DNA of 18,504 nt, taken from Oscillospiraceae bacterium (GTDB lineage: Bacteria; Bacillota; Clostridia; UBA1381). The DNA lies in the NCBI GenBank assembly GCA_015068545.1, contig SVKH01000011.1, positions 1-18,504 on the forward strand. The letters run 5' to 3'. Position 1 is the stretch's first letter. Each line of letters starts with the position of its first letter. Under the pieces are notes generated by a model. The model worked only from the letters and a program-made list of their open reading frames with translations, searched no databases and was not told the DNA's origin. The position numbers and the translations under genes were made by a program. Below, piece after piece: positions 1 to 7,604 of the stretch.

Positions 1-374
1 CAGTGTTTGGTCAGGCAACAAAAGAAATGTATAAACTACTGCAGTTCCAGAACGCTTTGACACTTGATAATCTATGTGTCGGCGTTGGAGACCTTTATGT
101 TACGGTTTATGGCGGAAGAACGAGACTTGTTGGAATTCTCCTTGGTAAGGGGCTTAATATTGACGAAGCTAAGACGGAATTAAACGGGGTAACTTTAGAA
201 TCTTTAGTTGTTGCGGAAAGGGTTGCACGGGCAGTGAAAACGAATATTGGAAAAGGAATATTAAAAAAAGAAGATTTCCCATTGCTTTTGCATATTGATG
301 AGATATTGTCAGAAAAGAAAGAAGTAAATATCCCATGGAAGGAATTTACATTTATAAAGGAGGCACAATTATGA
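1..374 (+). CDS. NAD(P)-dependent glycerol-3-phosphate dehydrogenase-like protein, C-terminal part (cut by window edge)
   Basis: This is the last 123 residues of a protein whose start lies left of the window; the frame is open to the edge. The sequence matches the C-terminal helical substrate-binding domain of the GpsA family: GVGDLYVTVYGGRTR, then LLGKGL and GVTLESLVVAERVARAV, the usual order in that domain. Family members interconvert glycerol 3-phosphate and dihydroxyacetone phosphate in the cytosol. The Rossmann NAD-binding half is not visible, so cofactor preference cannot be judged. The stop codon overlaps the ATG of the next gene (ATGA at 371-374), which points to translational coupling. 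Because a glycerophosphodiesterase lies two genes downstream, this may be a catabolic paralogue that oxidises released glycerol 3-phosphate rather than the housekeeping phospholipid enzyme. That role is inference; the family assignment is fairly safe. Confidence 0.8.
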   Translation, partial: VFGQATKEMYKLLQFQNALTLDNLCVGVGDLYVTVYGGRTRLVGILLGKGLNIDEAKTELNGVTLESLVVAERVARAVKTNIGKGILKKEDFPLLLHIDEILSEKKEVNIPWKEFTFIKEAQL

Positions 375-1657
375 AAAAAAGCATACCATTCACTAAGGAA
401 ATACCGTATTATGGACATTTTGATGTAGTTGTTTTGGGTGGCGGACCTGCGGGTGTATGTGCTGCCATAGGAGCTGCGGAGTCAAAAAAAAGTGTATTAT
501 TGGTTGAAACAACGGGAATGCTTGGCGGTATGGCAACATCGGGTTTGGTAGGTCCTTTTATGACTTGCTATGACCGTGAGGGCGACACTCCGGTAGTTGG
601 TGGACTTTTCAGAAGAATAGTTGAAAAACTCGCGGAGTACAACGCAGTATGTAAACCGGAAGAACTCGATTCGCCAAGTATTCATACATCCTTGATCGGA
701 AGATACCACAGACATGTCACTGCATTTAATTCATTCGCACTACAGATTGTCCTTGACAAAATGACACAGGACGCAGGTGTTAGTGTCATGCTGTACACTC
801 GTTTTGTAGACTGTATCTGCAAAAATGGTAAAATACAGAAGGTTGTTCTTTCGGCACTCGAGGGACTTGTTGCAGTTGATGCTGATGTTTATATCGATTG
901 TACGGGAACTGCAGATGTGGCAGCAGCCGCGGGTGTATATACATATAAAGGTGAAGAAGAAAGCGGCATGCCACAGCCTGCTACTCTGTTCTTTGAGGTA
1001 AGTGGTGTAGAGGATGAAGGCTACGTTAAACGCCCCGAAATACCCGTTAAAGCTTACAGAACCCCTCAAGAAGGAAGATACAAGGTTAATCACTATCGTG
1101 TGTTTGATGTAGATGCAACCAATTCAGAAAGTATGACAAATGCACATATAAAAGCGAGAAAGCAGGTTTTGGATGCATATAGAGTTCTTCGCGATAAAAC
1201 GCGAGGTTTTGAAAAAGCAGAAATTACACAGGTTGCACCTGTTCTTGGTGTACGCGAAAGTCGTCATATTGCAGGAAAATACAAAATTACGGTTGGCGAT
1301 GTTACAAACGGAACAAAATTTAACGACCGTATAGCAACTTATGGCTATGGAATGGATGTTCATCCCAGAAGCGATAAGGAATCGGGTAATTTCAAAATTG
1401 AAGTTGCAGAAAGGTATTATATCCCTTACAGAAGCCTTATTCCTGATGGATGTGATAATTTAATTGTTGCAGGAAAAACAATATCCTGTGAGTCGCAGGC
1501 AGCAGGCGGACTCCGTTGTATGCCTTGTGCAATGGCTATGGGACAGGCGGCGGGCGTTGCTGCTGGATTGGCTGTAACCGACAATTGTACACCGGAAAAC
1601 GTCAATATTGAACAGCTGCAGACAATTCTTAGAGAACAAGACGCAATTTTAGACTAA
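371..1657 (+). CDS. FAD-dependent oxidoreductase (FAD_oxidored / PF12831-like)
   Basis: A 428-residue cytosolic flavoprotein. The N-terminal dinucleotide-binding fold is clear: FDVVVLGGGPAG at residues 17-28, with the ribose-binding glutamate in LLVET near residue 46, followed by GMLGGMATSG. A second FAD-contact segment, YIDCTGTADVAAAAG, lies mid-protein, and the C-terminal part has NLIVAGKTISCES and AMAMGQAAGVAAGLA, typical of this family. I chose the ATG at 371 over an in-frame upstream start at 335 because AAAGGAGG sits at 356-363, seven bases before it, and because the preceding gene ends in an ATGA overlap. The substrate cannot be read from sequence. Its place between a glycerol-3-phosphate dehydrogenase-like gene and a glycerophosphodiesterase suggests it acts on glycerol-phosphate-linked or sugar-alcohol compounds, but that is only context. 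Confidence 0.85.
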   Translation: MKKSIPFTKEIPYYGHFDVVVLGGGPAGVCAAIGAAESKKSVLLVETTGMLGGMATSGLVGPFMTCYDREGDTPVVGGLFRRIVEKLAEYNAVCKPEELDSPSIHTSLIGRYHRHVTAFNSFALQIVLDKMTQDAGVSVMLYTRFVDCICKNGKIQKVVLSALEGLVAVDADVYIDCTGTADVAAAAGVYTYKGEEESGMPQPATLFFEVSGVEDEGYVKRPEIPVKAYRTPQEGRYKVNHYRVFDVDATNSESMTNAHIKARKQVLDAYRVLRDKTRGFEKAEITQVAPVLGVRESRHIAGKYKITVGDVTNGTKFNDRIATYGYGMDVHPRSDKESGNFKIEVAERYYIPYRSLIPDGCDNLIVAGKTISCESQAAGGLRCMPCAMAMGQAAGVAAGLAVTDNCTPENVNIEQLQTILREQDAILD

Positions 1658-1682
1658 TTACAGAAAGTATGGTGGAGATAAA

Positions 1683-2486
1683 ATGATTAACTATTGGAAA
1701 CAAAGCGCAAAAAATATTTATGTTGCGGCACATCGCGGCTGGTCAAAAAAATTCCCTGAAAATACAATAGAAGCTTTTAGAGCAGCGATTGAGTTGGGTT
1801 GTGACCAACTTGAAACCGATATCCGTATAACAAAGGATGGCGAGCTTGTCCTTATGCATGATGGTAGTGTTGACCGAACTACCAATGGAAGTGGCAAGGT
1901 GCGGGAAATGACACTTAAGGAGTTAAAAGCCTTAGATGCAGGTGTAAAAAAAGGTGAAGAATTTATCGGGTGCAGAATCCCAACATTTATAGAATTTATG
2001 GAGCTTATAAAGGATTTGCCTGAAATGACTCTGGATATTGAACTGAAGGAGTACCCGGTTGACGGAAGCGAAGAAGTATCATATAGCGTATGTGATCGGG
2101 TTTTAGACATCATAGACAGATATGGATATTCTGACAGATGTGTAATCAATACCTGGAGTGGTACGCTTCACGAGTACATATATAAAAAATACGGGAACAA
2201 ATATAAACAGCATGTATATTATCCAATCCGACATATGGGAAAGTGTGCAATTGATCCATATTCCTACGGATATTGTGTATGTATGTTTGGAGAAGATACT
2301 TACATTGCAACAAAACCTGAATTTGATGATATGAAGAAAAAATATGGTATACAAACATGGGCTGGTGCAGGGGTGAAGGATGAAGAAGGTGTTGAACTTG
2401 CAATTGCAAACGGAGCAGAGTTGATTACATGTGATAATCCTGATGTGATATTAGATTTGCTTCGTAAAAGAGGATACCATAAATAA
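1683..2486 (+). CDS. Glycerophosphodiester phosphodiesterase (GDPD family, cytosolic)
   Basis: A 267-residue enzyme expected to hydrolyse glycerophosphodiesters (deacylated phospholipids, for example glycerophosphocholine) to glycerol 3-phosphate and an alcohol. All the family landmarks are visible: AAHRG with His17-Arg18, PENT at 25-28, the metal-binding ETDI with Glu44 and Asp46, LMHD with the second catalytic His59, RTTNG at 65-69, and the third metal ligand in LDIELK near Glu120. The C-terminal barrel strands TWAGAGV and GAELITCDNPD complete the TIM barrel. There is no signal peptide or membrane segment, so it acts inside the cell on imported substrate, like UgpQ-type enzymes. The ATG at 1683 follows GGTGGAG at 1671-1677. 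It lies 25 bases after the oxidoreductase and is followed by a strong terminator, so it ends the operon. Its product is the substrate of the first gene in the window. Confidence 0.9.
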   Translation: MINYWKQSAKNIYVAAHRGWSKKFPENTIEAFRAAIELGCDQLETDIRITKDGELVLMHDGSVDRTTNGSGKVREMTLKELKALDAGVKKGEEFIGCRIPTFIEFMELIKDLPEMTLDIELKEYPVDGSEEVSYSVCDRVLDIIDRYGYSDRCVINTWSGTLHEYIYKKYGNKYKQHVYYPIRHMGKCAIDPYSYGYCVCMFGEDTYIATKPEFDDMKKKYGIQTWAGAGVKDEEGVELAIANGAELITCDNPDVILDLLRKRGYHK

Positions 2487-2555
2487 TTTCGCTTTGCAAC
2501 TTGTTGCAAAATTTAGCAAAAAACATTGTCATCTAAACCATTCGGCTCTTTCACG

Positions 2556-2588
2556 TCGGAACAAGTTACGCTTGTTCCGATTTTTTTT
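2556..2588 (+). terminator. Intrinsic terminator after the GDPD gene
   Basis: A perfect 10-base-pair stem (TCGGAACAAG at 2556-2565, CTTGTTCCGA at 2571-2580) closes a five-base loop and is followed directly by eight T residues. It lies 70 bases after the phosphodiesterase stop and is the likely end of the upstream operon transcript. Confidence 0.85.
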
Positions 2589-2612
2589 GTGAAAAAAATC
2601 AGTCACCTGCTT

Positions 2613-2745
2613 CACTGTTCCTCCTTTTTCGTAAAAAAGCACGCTCGGCTCTCCTGTTCGTTTGTAAACGCACTCACGACGGCTCGCTGTCGCTACCACC
2701 TTTTTACGATGGTGTGCCTTCGGCACAGATGTATCTATATTGCTC
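2613..2745. repeat. Direct repeat, copy 1 (with terminal inverted repeats)
   Basis: First of two copies 207 bases apart. The best part, 2621-2709, aligns without gaps to 2828-2916 with 10 mismatches in 89 bases by hand count, and its last 39 bases (2671-2709) are identical. Weaker similarity extends to both sides. The core begins near TCGTAAAAAAG and ends with CCTTTTTACGA, forming near-perfect inverted ends; inside is a small hairpin, CGACGG-CTCG-CTGTCG. The minus strand of the left edge reads AAAAAGGAG, a good ribosome-binding sequence. Confidence 0.75.
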
Positions 2746-2780
2746 TAAGTTGCCACGTCGCAGCAAACTTCGCTGCAATC

Positions 2781-2810
2781 AAAATGACCACTTTGTAAGT
2801 GGTCATTTTT
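2781..2810 (+). terminator. Hairpin with T-run between the two repeats (probably bidirectional)
   Basis: An 11-base-pair perfect stem, AAAATGACCAC at 2781-2791 with GTGGTCATTTT at 2799-2809, closes a seven-base loop. The right arm runs into T residues, and the left arm begins with A residues, so it could act on either strand. It lies between the two repeat copies and does not follow a known gene, so what it terminates is unclear. Confidence 0.6.
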
Positions 2811-2819
2811 CATATCCTC

Positions 2820-2950
2820 CATTGCTGCTCCTTTTTCGTAAAAAGGCACGCTTGGCGTACCTGTTCGAATGCAGTCGCACTCACGACGGCTCGCTGTCGC
2901 TACCACCTTTTTACGAGTGTGTCTTTGGCATTGTTGCATCTGAATTGCTT
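2820..2950. repeat. Direct repeat, copy 2 (perfect 11-base inverted ends)
   Basis: Second copy of the repeat at 2613-2745. Here the inverted ends are perfect: TCGTAAAAAGG at 2836-2846 and CCTTTTTACGA at 2906-2916, with 59 bases between. The right flank (2917-2950) still aligns with the flank of copy 1 at about three positions in four after a two-base gap. The identical 39-base right core (2878-2916), against a more diverged middle, suggests uneven constraint or recent local conversion. Confidence 0.75.
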
Positions 2951-2958
2951 TTGCATGA

Positions 2959-2989
2959 CCGAAGCAGGAAACTGTTTCGGGCTTTTTTT
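2959..2989 (+). terminator. Intrinsic terminator upstream of the U32-mre operon
   Basis: A nine-base-pair stem with one G-T pair (CCGAAGCAG at 2959-2967, CTGTTTCGG at 2972-2980) closes a GAAA tetraloop, followed by GC and seven T residues. It lies just before the next promoter and would insulate it from any transcript crossing the repeats. Confidence 0.75.
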
Positions 2990-3010
2990 GTGTGATTAAT
3001 AAGAAAAAGG

Positions 3011-3038
3011 TTGATTTTTTTTTCAAATGTTATATAAT
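3011..3038 (+). promoter_or_regulatory. Predicted housekeeping promoter of the U32-maf-mre-mrdA operon
   Basis: TTGATT at 3011-3016 and a consensus TATAAT at 3033-3038 are 16 bases apart, with an AT-rich spacer. The ATG of the U32 gene follows 36 bases after the -10 box. No other convincing promoter is seen before the mre genes, so this probably drives the whole run to 10177. Confidence 0.7.
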
Positions 3039-3074
3039 ATAATTGGTATTTTGTGACTAAAAGGATGTGAGGTT

Positions 3075-5105
3075 ATGGAATTGTTAGCGCCGGCAGGCTC
3101 ATTTGAAGCATTAGTTGCTGCTGTTCAAAGCGGAGCAGATGCGGTATATATCGGAGGAAGCCAGTTTTCTGCAAGAAGAAACGCTAATAATTTTTCCATA
3201 GACGAAATCACAAAGGCAGCAGATTATTGTCACATTCGTAATGTTAAGCTTCACGTTGCCGCAAATATTCTTATTAAAGAAAAAGAAGTTCAGTCATTTT
3301 TGGAGTACATTGGTAAGTTATATAGAGTTGTGGATGCCGTGATTATTCAGGATATTGGCATGGCGTCGAAAATCAGGGAGCTATATCCCGATCTTCCGCT
3401 TCATGCAAGTACCCAAATGACTGTGTCTAGTGTTGCTGCTGCAAAGAAACTGGAAGAAATGGGTTTTGAGCGCATTGTGCTTGCAAGAGAGCTTTCTATG
3501 AAACAAATAGAATGCATATGCAAAAGTGTAAATGCAGAAATCGAAGTATTTGCCCATGGTGCAATATGTATGTGCTATTCCGGTCAATGTCTTATGAGTA
3601 GTATTATAGGCGGAAGAAGCGGTAACAGGGGAATGTGTGCTCAGCCATGCAGATTGCCATATAGTCTTGATGAAGAAAAAGGTTATCTTCTAAGTCCGAA
3701 GGATCTTTGTATGCTAGAGCATTTGGCTGATCTTGAAAAAATTGGTGTAGACTCTATCAAGATAGAAGGAAGGCTTAAACGCAAGGAATATGTTTCTGCT
3801 GTTTGTGGTATATACCGAAAGTATCTCGATAATCCGAGAGTTGTACAAAAAAGCGATATAGATGAGCTTTTGGATGCTTTTAACCGAAGTGGCTTTACTG
3901 ATGGATACTTTACCGAAAAACTTGGTAGAAACATGATGACTTATAAAAACCCTGCAAATGTTAGTGAAAATAAATTTTCAGACTGGGTAAAGCAGCATTC
4001 AAACGTGAATTGTAATTTGAGAAAGAGTGGAATTTATATTGCAGCTTCTTTAAAGAAAAATGAGCCGCTTAGACTGTCTTGTTGGGAAGAATCAGGAAAC
4101 TACTTTGAGATATCGGGAGAGATTTCTTCTCAAATTGCCGAAAATAAGCCACTTTCAGTTGACAGACTAAAAGAGCAGCTTGAAAAGCTAGGACAAACTC
4201 CTTTTTATTCACTGGGAGTAGAGATAGATATTGATGAAGGAATTACCTTGCCTATATCCGAAGTGAACAATGTAAGGAGAAAGCTTAGTGACGGTATGGC
4301 TGAGGCAAAATGCTTCAGAAGAGAAGAAATAGCCACTGATTATATTCCGTCACCGATAGACAGGAAAACAGATATTCCTAAGCTTGTATGCCAAGTCAGC
4401 ACATATCAGCAGGCAAAAACTGCAATAGAGAATGGTATTGTCGAAATTTATGCCGATACTCCTCTTGCAAATAGACTATATAAAGAGTTTGAAAATGTAA
4501 AAATAATAGCAAAACTTCCTCCAATCCATCGTGACGATCGCAGATATGAAAAGCCGGAGACTCAGGCAGTGCTTATCTCGAATATCGGTCAATATGATGA
4601 TAAAAAGGAATGCTATGGTGATTTCAGACTAAATATTACCAATAGTGAGTCGGTTGTATTTTATAATAATTTAAAAAGGGTTACTGTGTCACCGGAGCTA
4701 AATATTAACGAGCTTTCTCCAATCAGCAAAGGCTGCGAGGTGATTGTCTATGGCAGGCTTCCTTTAATGGCGGTGGAAAATTGTCCATTAAAAGCTTTGG
4801 GGAAATGCCAGAATCATGAGTGTAAGCATTATTTGAAAGATAGAATGGATGAGGAGTTTCCTGTTAAATGTAATGAAGGATGTGTGGCAGAGATTCTCAA
4901 TTCAAAGCCTATTTATATGGCAGATAAACCCGAAATTGTAAATAAATTGAAAATAAATGCACTAAGATTGATATTTACAGTTGAAAATACCGAGAAATGT
5001 GGTACAATAATAACGGAATACAAAAAAATGCTTGAAAACTTACCTGGGAAGGTCGGCACAGAGAATACTTTTACAAGAGGACATTTTTATCGTGGTGTGG
5101 ATTAA
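3075..5105 (+). CDS. U32-family protein, RlhA-like (putative Fe-S RNA hydroxylase, often annotated as peptidase/collagenase)
   Basis: A 676-residue protein. The N-terminal barrel opens with MELLAPAGSFEALVAAV and continues through GADAVYIGG and HASTQMTV. The U32 signature is at about residues 157-175 (EVFAHGAICMCYSGQCLMS). The four cysteines that hold an iron-sulfur cluster in the family match Cys165, Cys172, Cys188 and Cys192 (GMCAQPCR). SIKIEGRLK at about 240 follows, then a middle region (about 300-420) that fits the extra domain of long U32 proteins. A second group of five cysteines lies at about 570-603, and the end reads TRGHFYRGV. Long members of the family such as E. coli RlhA hydroxylate a 23S rRNA cytidine, while shorter relatives modify tRNA; the old peptidase label is weakly supported. 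Whether this copy acts on RNA is inference. It starts the operon, 34 bases before maf. Confidence 0.85.
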   Translation: MELLAPAGSFEALVAAVQSGADAVYIGGSQFSARRNANNFSIDEITKAADYCHIRNVKLHVAANILIKEKEVQSFLEYIGKLYRVVDAVIIQDIGMASKIRELYPDLPLHASTQMTVSSVAAAKKLEEMGFERIVLARELSMKQIECICKSVNAEIEVFAHGAICMCYSGQCLMSSIIGGRSGNRGMCAQPCRLPYSLDEEKGYLLSPKDLCMLEHLADLEKIGVDSIKIEGRLKRKEYVSAVCGIYRKYLDNPRVVQKSDIDELLDAFNRSGFTDGYFTEKLGRNMMTYKNPANVSENKFSDWVKQHSNVNCNLRKSGIYIAASLKKNEPLRLSCWEESGNYFEISGEISSQIAENKPLSVDRLKEQLEKLGQTPFYSLGVEIDIDEGITLPISEVNNVRRKLSDGMAEAKCFRREEIATDYIPSPIDRKTDIPKLVCQVSTYQQAKTAIENGIVEIYADTPLANRLYKEFENVKIIAKLPPIHRDDRRYEKPETQAVLISNIGQYDDKKECYGDFRLNITNSESVVFYNNLKRVTVSPELNINELSPISKGCEVIVYGRLPLMAVENCPLKALGKCQNHECKHYLKDRMDEEFPVKCNEGCVAEILNSKPIYMADKPEIVNKLKINALRLIFTVENTEKCGTIITEYKKMLENLPGKVGTENTFTRGHFYRGVD

Positions 5106-5139
5106 ATTCGTGTTTGTGCAAGCATAAAAAGGAAAAGAT

Positions 5140-5724
5140 ATGAAGAAAATAGTTTTAGCATCTGCGTCTCCAAGACGCAGAGAAATACTTGAAAATATAG
5201 GGCTCAGCTTTGATATCGCTATTTGTGATGCAGACGAGAATATAGTGGACAAGTCAATTCCTGTTAATCTATATGTGCAGGAGCTTGCCCTTTTAAAGGC
5301 AAGTGAAGCTGCAAAGCTGGATGTAGGTGACTGTCTTATAATTTCAGCAGATACTGTGGTGTATTGTGATGGAGAAATCCTTGGAAAACCAAAGAATGAT
5401 GAAGATGCCGTAAGGATGCTTAAAATGTTATCCGGAAAGAGTCACAGCGTTTTTACCGGCATATGTGTAACCCGAAAAAGAGATATGTTCAGTGTATGCG
5501 CCAGTGTGGAAACTAAGGTTGTTTTTAAGGAACTGTCAGATGAAATTATAACAGCTTATGTAAAATCCGGTGAGCCAAAAGATAAGGCAGGGGCATACGG
5601 CATCCAAGGCAAGGGTTCAATTTTAGTAGAAAAAATTATAGGAGACTATTATAATGTGGTTGGTCTTCCTGTGTCCAAGCTCTGTGATATCTTAAAAAAA
5701 GAGTTTGATTTTGATGTTCTGTAA
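5140..5724 (+). CDS. maf: Maf family nucleoside triphosphate pyrophosphatase
   Basis: A 194-residue cytosolic protein of normal length for the family. It has the N-terminal SASPRR signature at residues 8-13, the catalytic aspartate in ISADTVV (Asp71), LGKPKN at about 81-86, and SGKSHSVFTG at 98-107. Late in the protein, KDKAGAYGIQGKGS and DYYNVVGLP are the usual ends of the active-site cleft. Family members cleave nucleoside triphosphates, notably dTTP, UTP and modified nucleotides, to the monophosphate and pyrophosphate; Bacillus Maf is linked to septum formation. The ATG at 5140 follows AAAAAGGAAAAG. The stop is 12 bases before mreB, and this maf-mre order is common in Clostridia. The radC gene often found between maf and mreB is absent. 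Confidence 0.93.
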   Translation: MKKIVLASASPRRREILENIGLSFDIAICDADENIVDKSIPVNLYVQELALLKASEAAKLDVGDCLIISADTVVYCDGEILGKPKNDEDAVRMLKMLSGKSHSVFTGICVTRKRDMFSVCASVETKVVFKELSDEIITAYVKSGEPKDKAGAYGIQGKGSILVEKIIGDYYNVVGLPVSKLCDILKKEFDFDVL

Positions 5725-5736
5725 AGGAGAATTTTG

Positions 5737-6768
5737 ATGAAGTTTAAATCTTTTGATTTTGGCAAAGAGGTTTGTATAGACCTGGGAACCGCCAATACAT
5801 TAGTTCATATAAAGGGAAAGGGAATTGTTGTTCGTGAACCTTCTGTTGTAGCTATTGATAAGTATAATAAAAAGGTTCTTGCTGTTGGAAATGAAGCAGA
5901 TGAAATGATGGGAAGAACTCCTGAGAATATACTTGCCATCCGACCTGTTCGTGATGGTGTTATTGCAGATTTTGAAATTACCGAAGCCATGATGAAAAGG
6001 TTATTGTACAGAGCTTTGGGAAAAAGAGGTTCTTTCTTTAAACCGAATGTTACGGTGTGTGTACCTGCTGGTATTACCGATGTTGAAAAGAGAGCAGTTT
6101 TGCAAGCAACTATGCTTGCTGGAGCGAAGTCTGTTATCCTTTTGGAGGAGCCAATGGCGGCTGCAATCGGTGCAGGATTGGATGTATTAAAGCCTCAGGG
6201 AAGCATGATTTGTGATATTGGTGGCGGAACTTGCGAAGCAGCCATAGTTTCCCTTGGAGGAGTGGTTGCGGCGAAGTCGATGCGTATGGCAGGATGTGCA
6301 CTTGACGCTGCTATTACTCAGTATGTTAAAAGAAAGTATAATCTTACAATTGGAGATAAAACAGCAGAGGAAATTAAAATAGAGCTAGGCTCTGCCATGC
6401 CATATTCTAATGAGGGATTTTACGAGGTCAGAGGCCGAGATGTGGTAACAGGACTCCCTAAAAATATCAAAATTTCATCTATGGAGGTGCGCGAAGCAAT
6501 TAGCGACAATATTATATCCCTAATAGAAGAAATTCGTGATACTCTGGAGATAACTCCGGCAGAATTGACCGCTGATATATTAGAAAATGGCATCGTTTTA
6601 ACAGGAGGTGGAGCCTTAATCAGAGGACTTGATAAGGTTATAGAAAACGCCATAGGTGTTCCGGTTAAGATTGCGGAAAATCCTCTTGATTGTGTTGTTA
6701 TGGGTGCAGCAGGAGCTATGGATAATGAAGACATACTTATGCGTTCGCCTATTGCAAGGAGTAGATAA
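5737..6768 (+). CDS. mreB: Rod shape-determining protein MreB (actin-like)
   Basis: A 343-residue bacterial actin that forms membrane-associated filaments and guides lateral peptidoglycan synthesis. The phosphate-1 loop is at residues 15-20 (DLGTAN). IRPVRDGVIADFE at 68-80, VCVPAGITDVEKRAV at about 108-121, LLEEPMAAAIGAG at about 135-147, and the phosphate-2 loop DIGGGT at 160-165 all fit. The adenosine-site TGGGALIRGLD lies near the C-terminus. I set the start at the ATG 5737 rather than the adjacent in-frame TTG at 5734, because AAAGGAGA ends at 5730 and only the ATG has usable spacing. The phosphate-2 loop is followed by Cys where Thr is common, a minor variant. Its TAA shares one base with the mreC ATG, so the pair is tightly coupled. 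Confidence 0.97.
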   Translation: MKFKSFDFGKEVCIDLGTANTLVHIKGKGIVVREPSVVAIDKYNKKVLAVGNEADEMMGRTPENILAIRPVRDGVIADFEITEAMMKRLLYRALGKRGSFFKPNVTVCVPAGITDVEKRAVLQATMLAGAKSVILLEEPMAAAIGAGLDVLKPQGSMICDIGGGTCEAAIVSLGGVVAAKSMRMAGCALDAAITQYVKRKYNLTIGDKTAEEIKIELGSAMPYSNEGFYEVRGRDVVTGLPKNIKISSMEVREAISDNIISLIEEIRDTLEITPAELTADILENGIVLTGGGALIRGLDKVIENAIGVPVKIAENPLDCVVMGAAGAMDNEDILMRSPIARSR

Positions 6769-7595
6769 TGAAATTAATTAAAAGTAGGTTTTTGAAATTA
6801 ACTTTAATAGTTGTATTTGTGCTAGCAGTTATTTTGGCTGTAATAGGCGGTAATAATCCGTTGCAAAGGGCCATATACACTGTTTTTAGTCCTGTAAATT
6901 CATATGTTTCACGAGTTGTGATTCCGGTTCGGGAATTTTTTGTGCATATGTCAAGGGCTAATGAGTACGAGAAAAAAATAGAGCAGCTAGAAAGTGAAAT
7001 TACAACTTTAAAGGTGACAAATAAAACCAGAGAAGACTATATAGAAGAAAATAAAAGGCTTAAAGAGTTGCTTGACCTAAAAGAAGGAAAACCCGAACTT
7101 GATACAATTAGTGCAAGAGTGGTTTCCTATGAGCCGGATAGTTGGTATGACACAGTTATGCTGGACAAGGGTACAAATGCGGGTATAGGCGTAAACGATA
7201 TTGTTATTACACCTCTTGGACTTGCAGGCAAGGTTATAAGTGTTGGTAATAACTGGGCAAAGGTTTCTACTATTATTGACGTAGCAAATTCTGTTGGAGT
7301 TAAGCTGTCAAGAACAGGTGATATTGGAGTTGTCAGCGGAGATGCCAGCCTTTCTGTAGATAGATTTTGCAAGCTTGAATATCTATCTAATGATAAAAAC
7401 CTTATAAAGGGTGATATATTGCTGTCATCTGGACTTGGCGGATTGTATCCGTCAGATTTGCCGGTGGGTAAGGTGACGGAAATCATATCAGACTCTGCAG
7501 GAAATCTTGAATACGGAATAATTGAGCCTTTTGTGGATTTTTCCGCTTTGTATGAGGTTCTTGTTATCAGATACGGAGAAGAAATCGAGGAATGA
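6768..7595 (+). CDS. mreC: Rod shape-determining protein MreC
   Basis: A 275-residue membrane-anchored periplasmic-side protein that links MreB/MreD to PBP2. A short basic N-terminus is followed by one membrane segment at about residues 9-27. A charged coiled coil follows at about 64-105 (EYEKKIEQLESEI onward, ending in ENKRLKELLDL). The C-terminal paired beta-barrel domain then has the family pattern ARVVSYEPDSWYDTVMLDKG at about 113-132, GLAGKVISVG at about 150-159, and GLGGLYPSDLPVGKV at about 221-235. The start overlaps the mreB stop (TAATG) and is served by AAGGAG at 6756-6761. Length and order are ordinary. The product should sit at the outer face of the membrane in the elongasome. Confidence 0.95.
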   Translation: MKLIKSRFLKLTLIVVFVLAVILAVIGGNNPLQRAIYTVFSPVNSYVSRVVIPVREFFVHMSRANEYEKKIEQLESEITTLKVTNKTREDYIEENKRLKELLDLKEGKPELDTISARVVSYEPDSWYDTVMLDKGTNAGIGVNDIVITPLGLAGKVISVGNNWAKVSTIIDVANSVGVKLSRTGDIGVVSGDASLSVDRFCKLEYLSNDKNLIKGDILLSSGLGGLYPSDLPVGKVTEIISDSAGNLEYGIIEPFVDFSALYEVLVIRYGEEIEE

Positions 7596-7604
7596 GGATA
7601 GATA

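Larger units (their letters stand above)
2487..3074. other. Gene-free spacer with twin repeats and three terminator-type hairpins
   Basis: This 588-base stretch separates the GDPD operon from the U32-mre operon. Short open frames on both strands are present, but none has a recognisable protein family. It opens with a small palindrome (TTTGCAA at 2493-2499 pairing with 2504-2510), then holds terminators at 2556-2588, 2781-2810 and 2959-2989, two copies of a direct repeat (2613-2745 and 2820-2950) and the promoter of the next operon at 3011-3038. Extra stems occur at 2713-2727 (TGTGCC-TTC-GGCACA) and at GCAGC/GCTGC near 2760-2776. The density of palindromes suggests structured RNA or dispersed intergenic repeats rather than protein. 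Confidence 0.8.

Noticed and set aside
335..370. Earlier in-frame start for the FAD oxidoreductase
   Set aside because: It would overlap the preceding gene by 40 bases and has no good ribosome binding site, while the ATG at 371 has AAAGGAGG at ideal spacing.
1718..2149. Minus-strand open frame of 143 codons opposite the phosphodiesterase gene
   Set aside because: It lies fully antisense to a gene with complete catalytic motifs, has Ser/Ile-rich low-information composition, and lacks a family match.
2621..2916. Possible CRISPR or tandem-repeat array
   Set aside because: There are only two copies, 207 bases apart, each about 90-130 bases long, with no regular short spacers and no cas genes.
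2526..3026. Several 65-93 residue open frames on both strands of the 2487-3074 spacer
   Set aside because: Two frames on each strand contain the same repeat, so similar peptides appear on both strands; that follows from the DNA repeat. None shows a known family, and mismatches between copies do not favour one frame.
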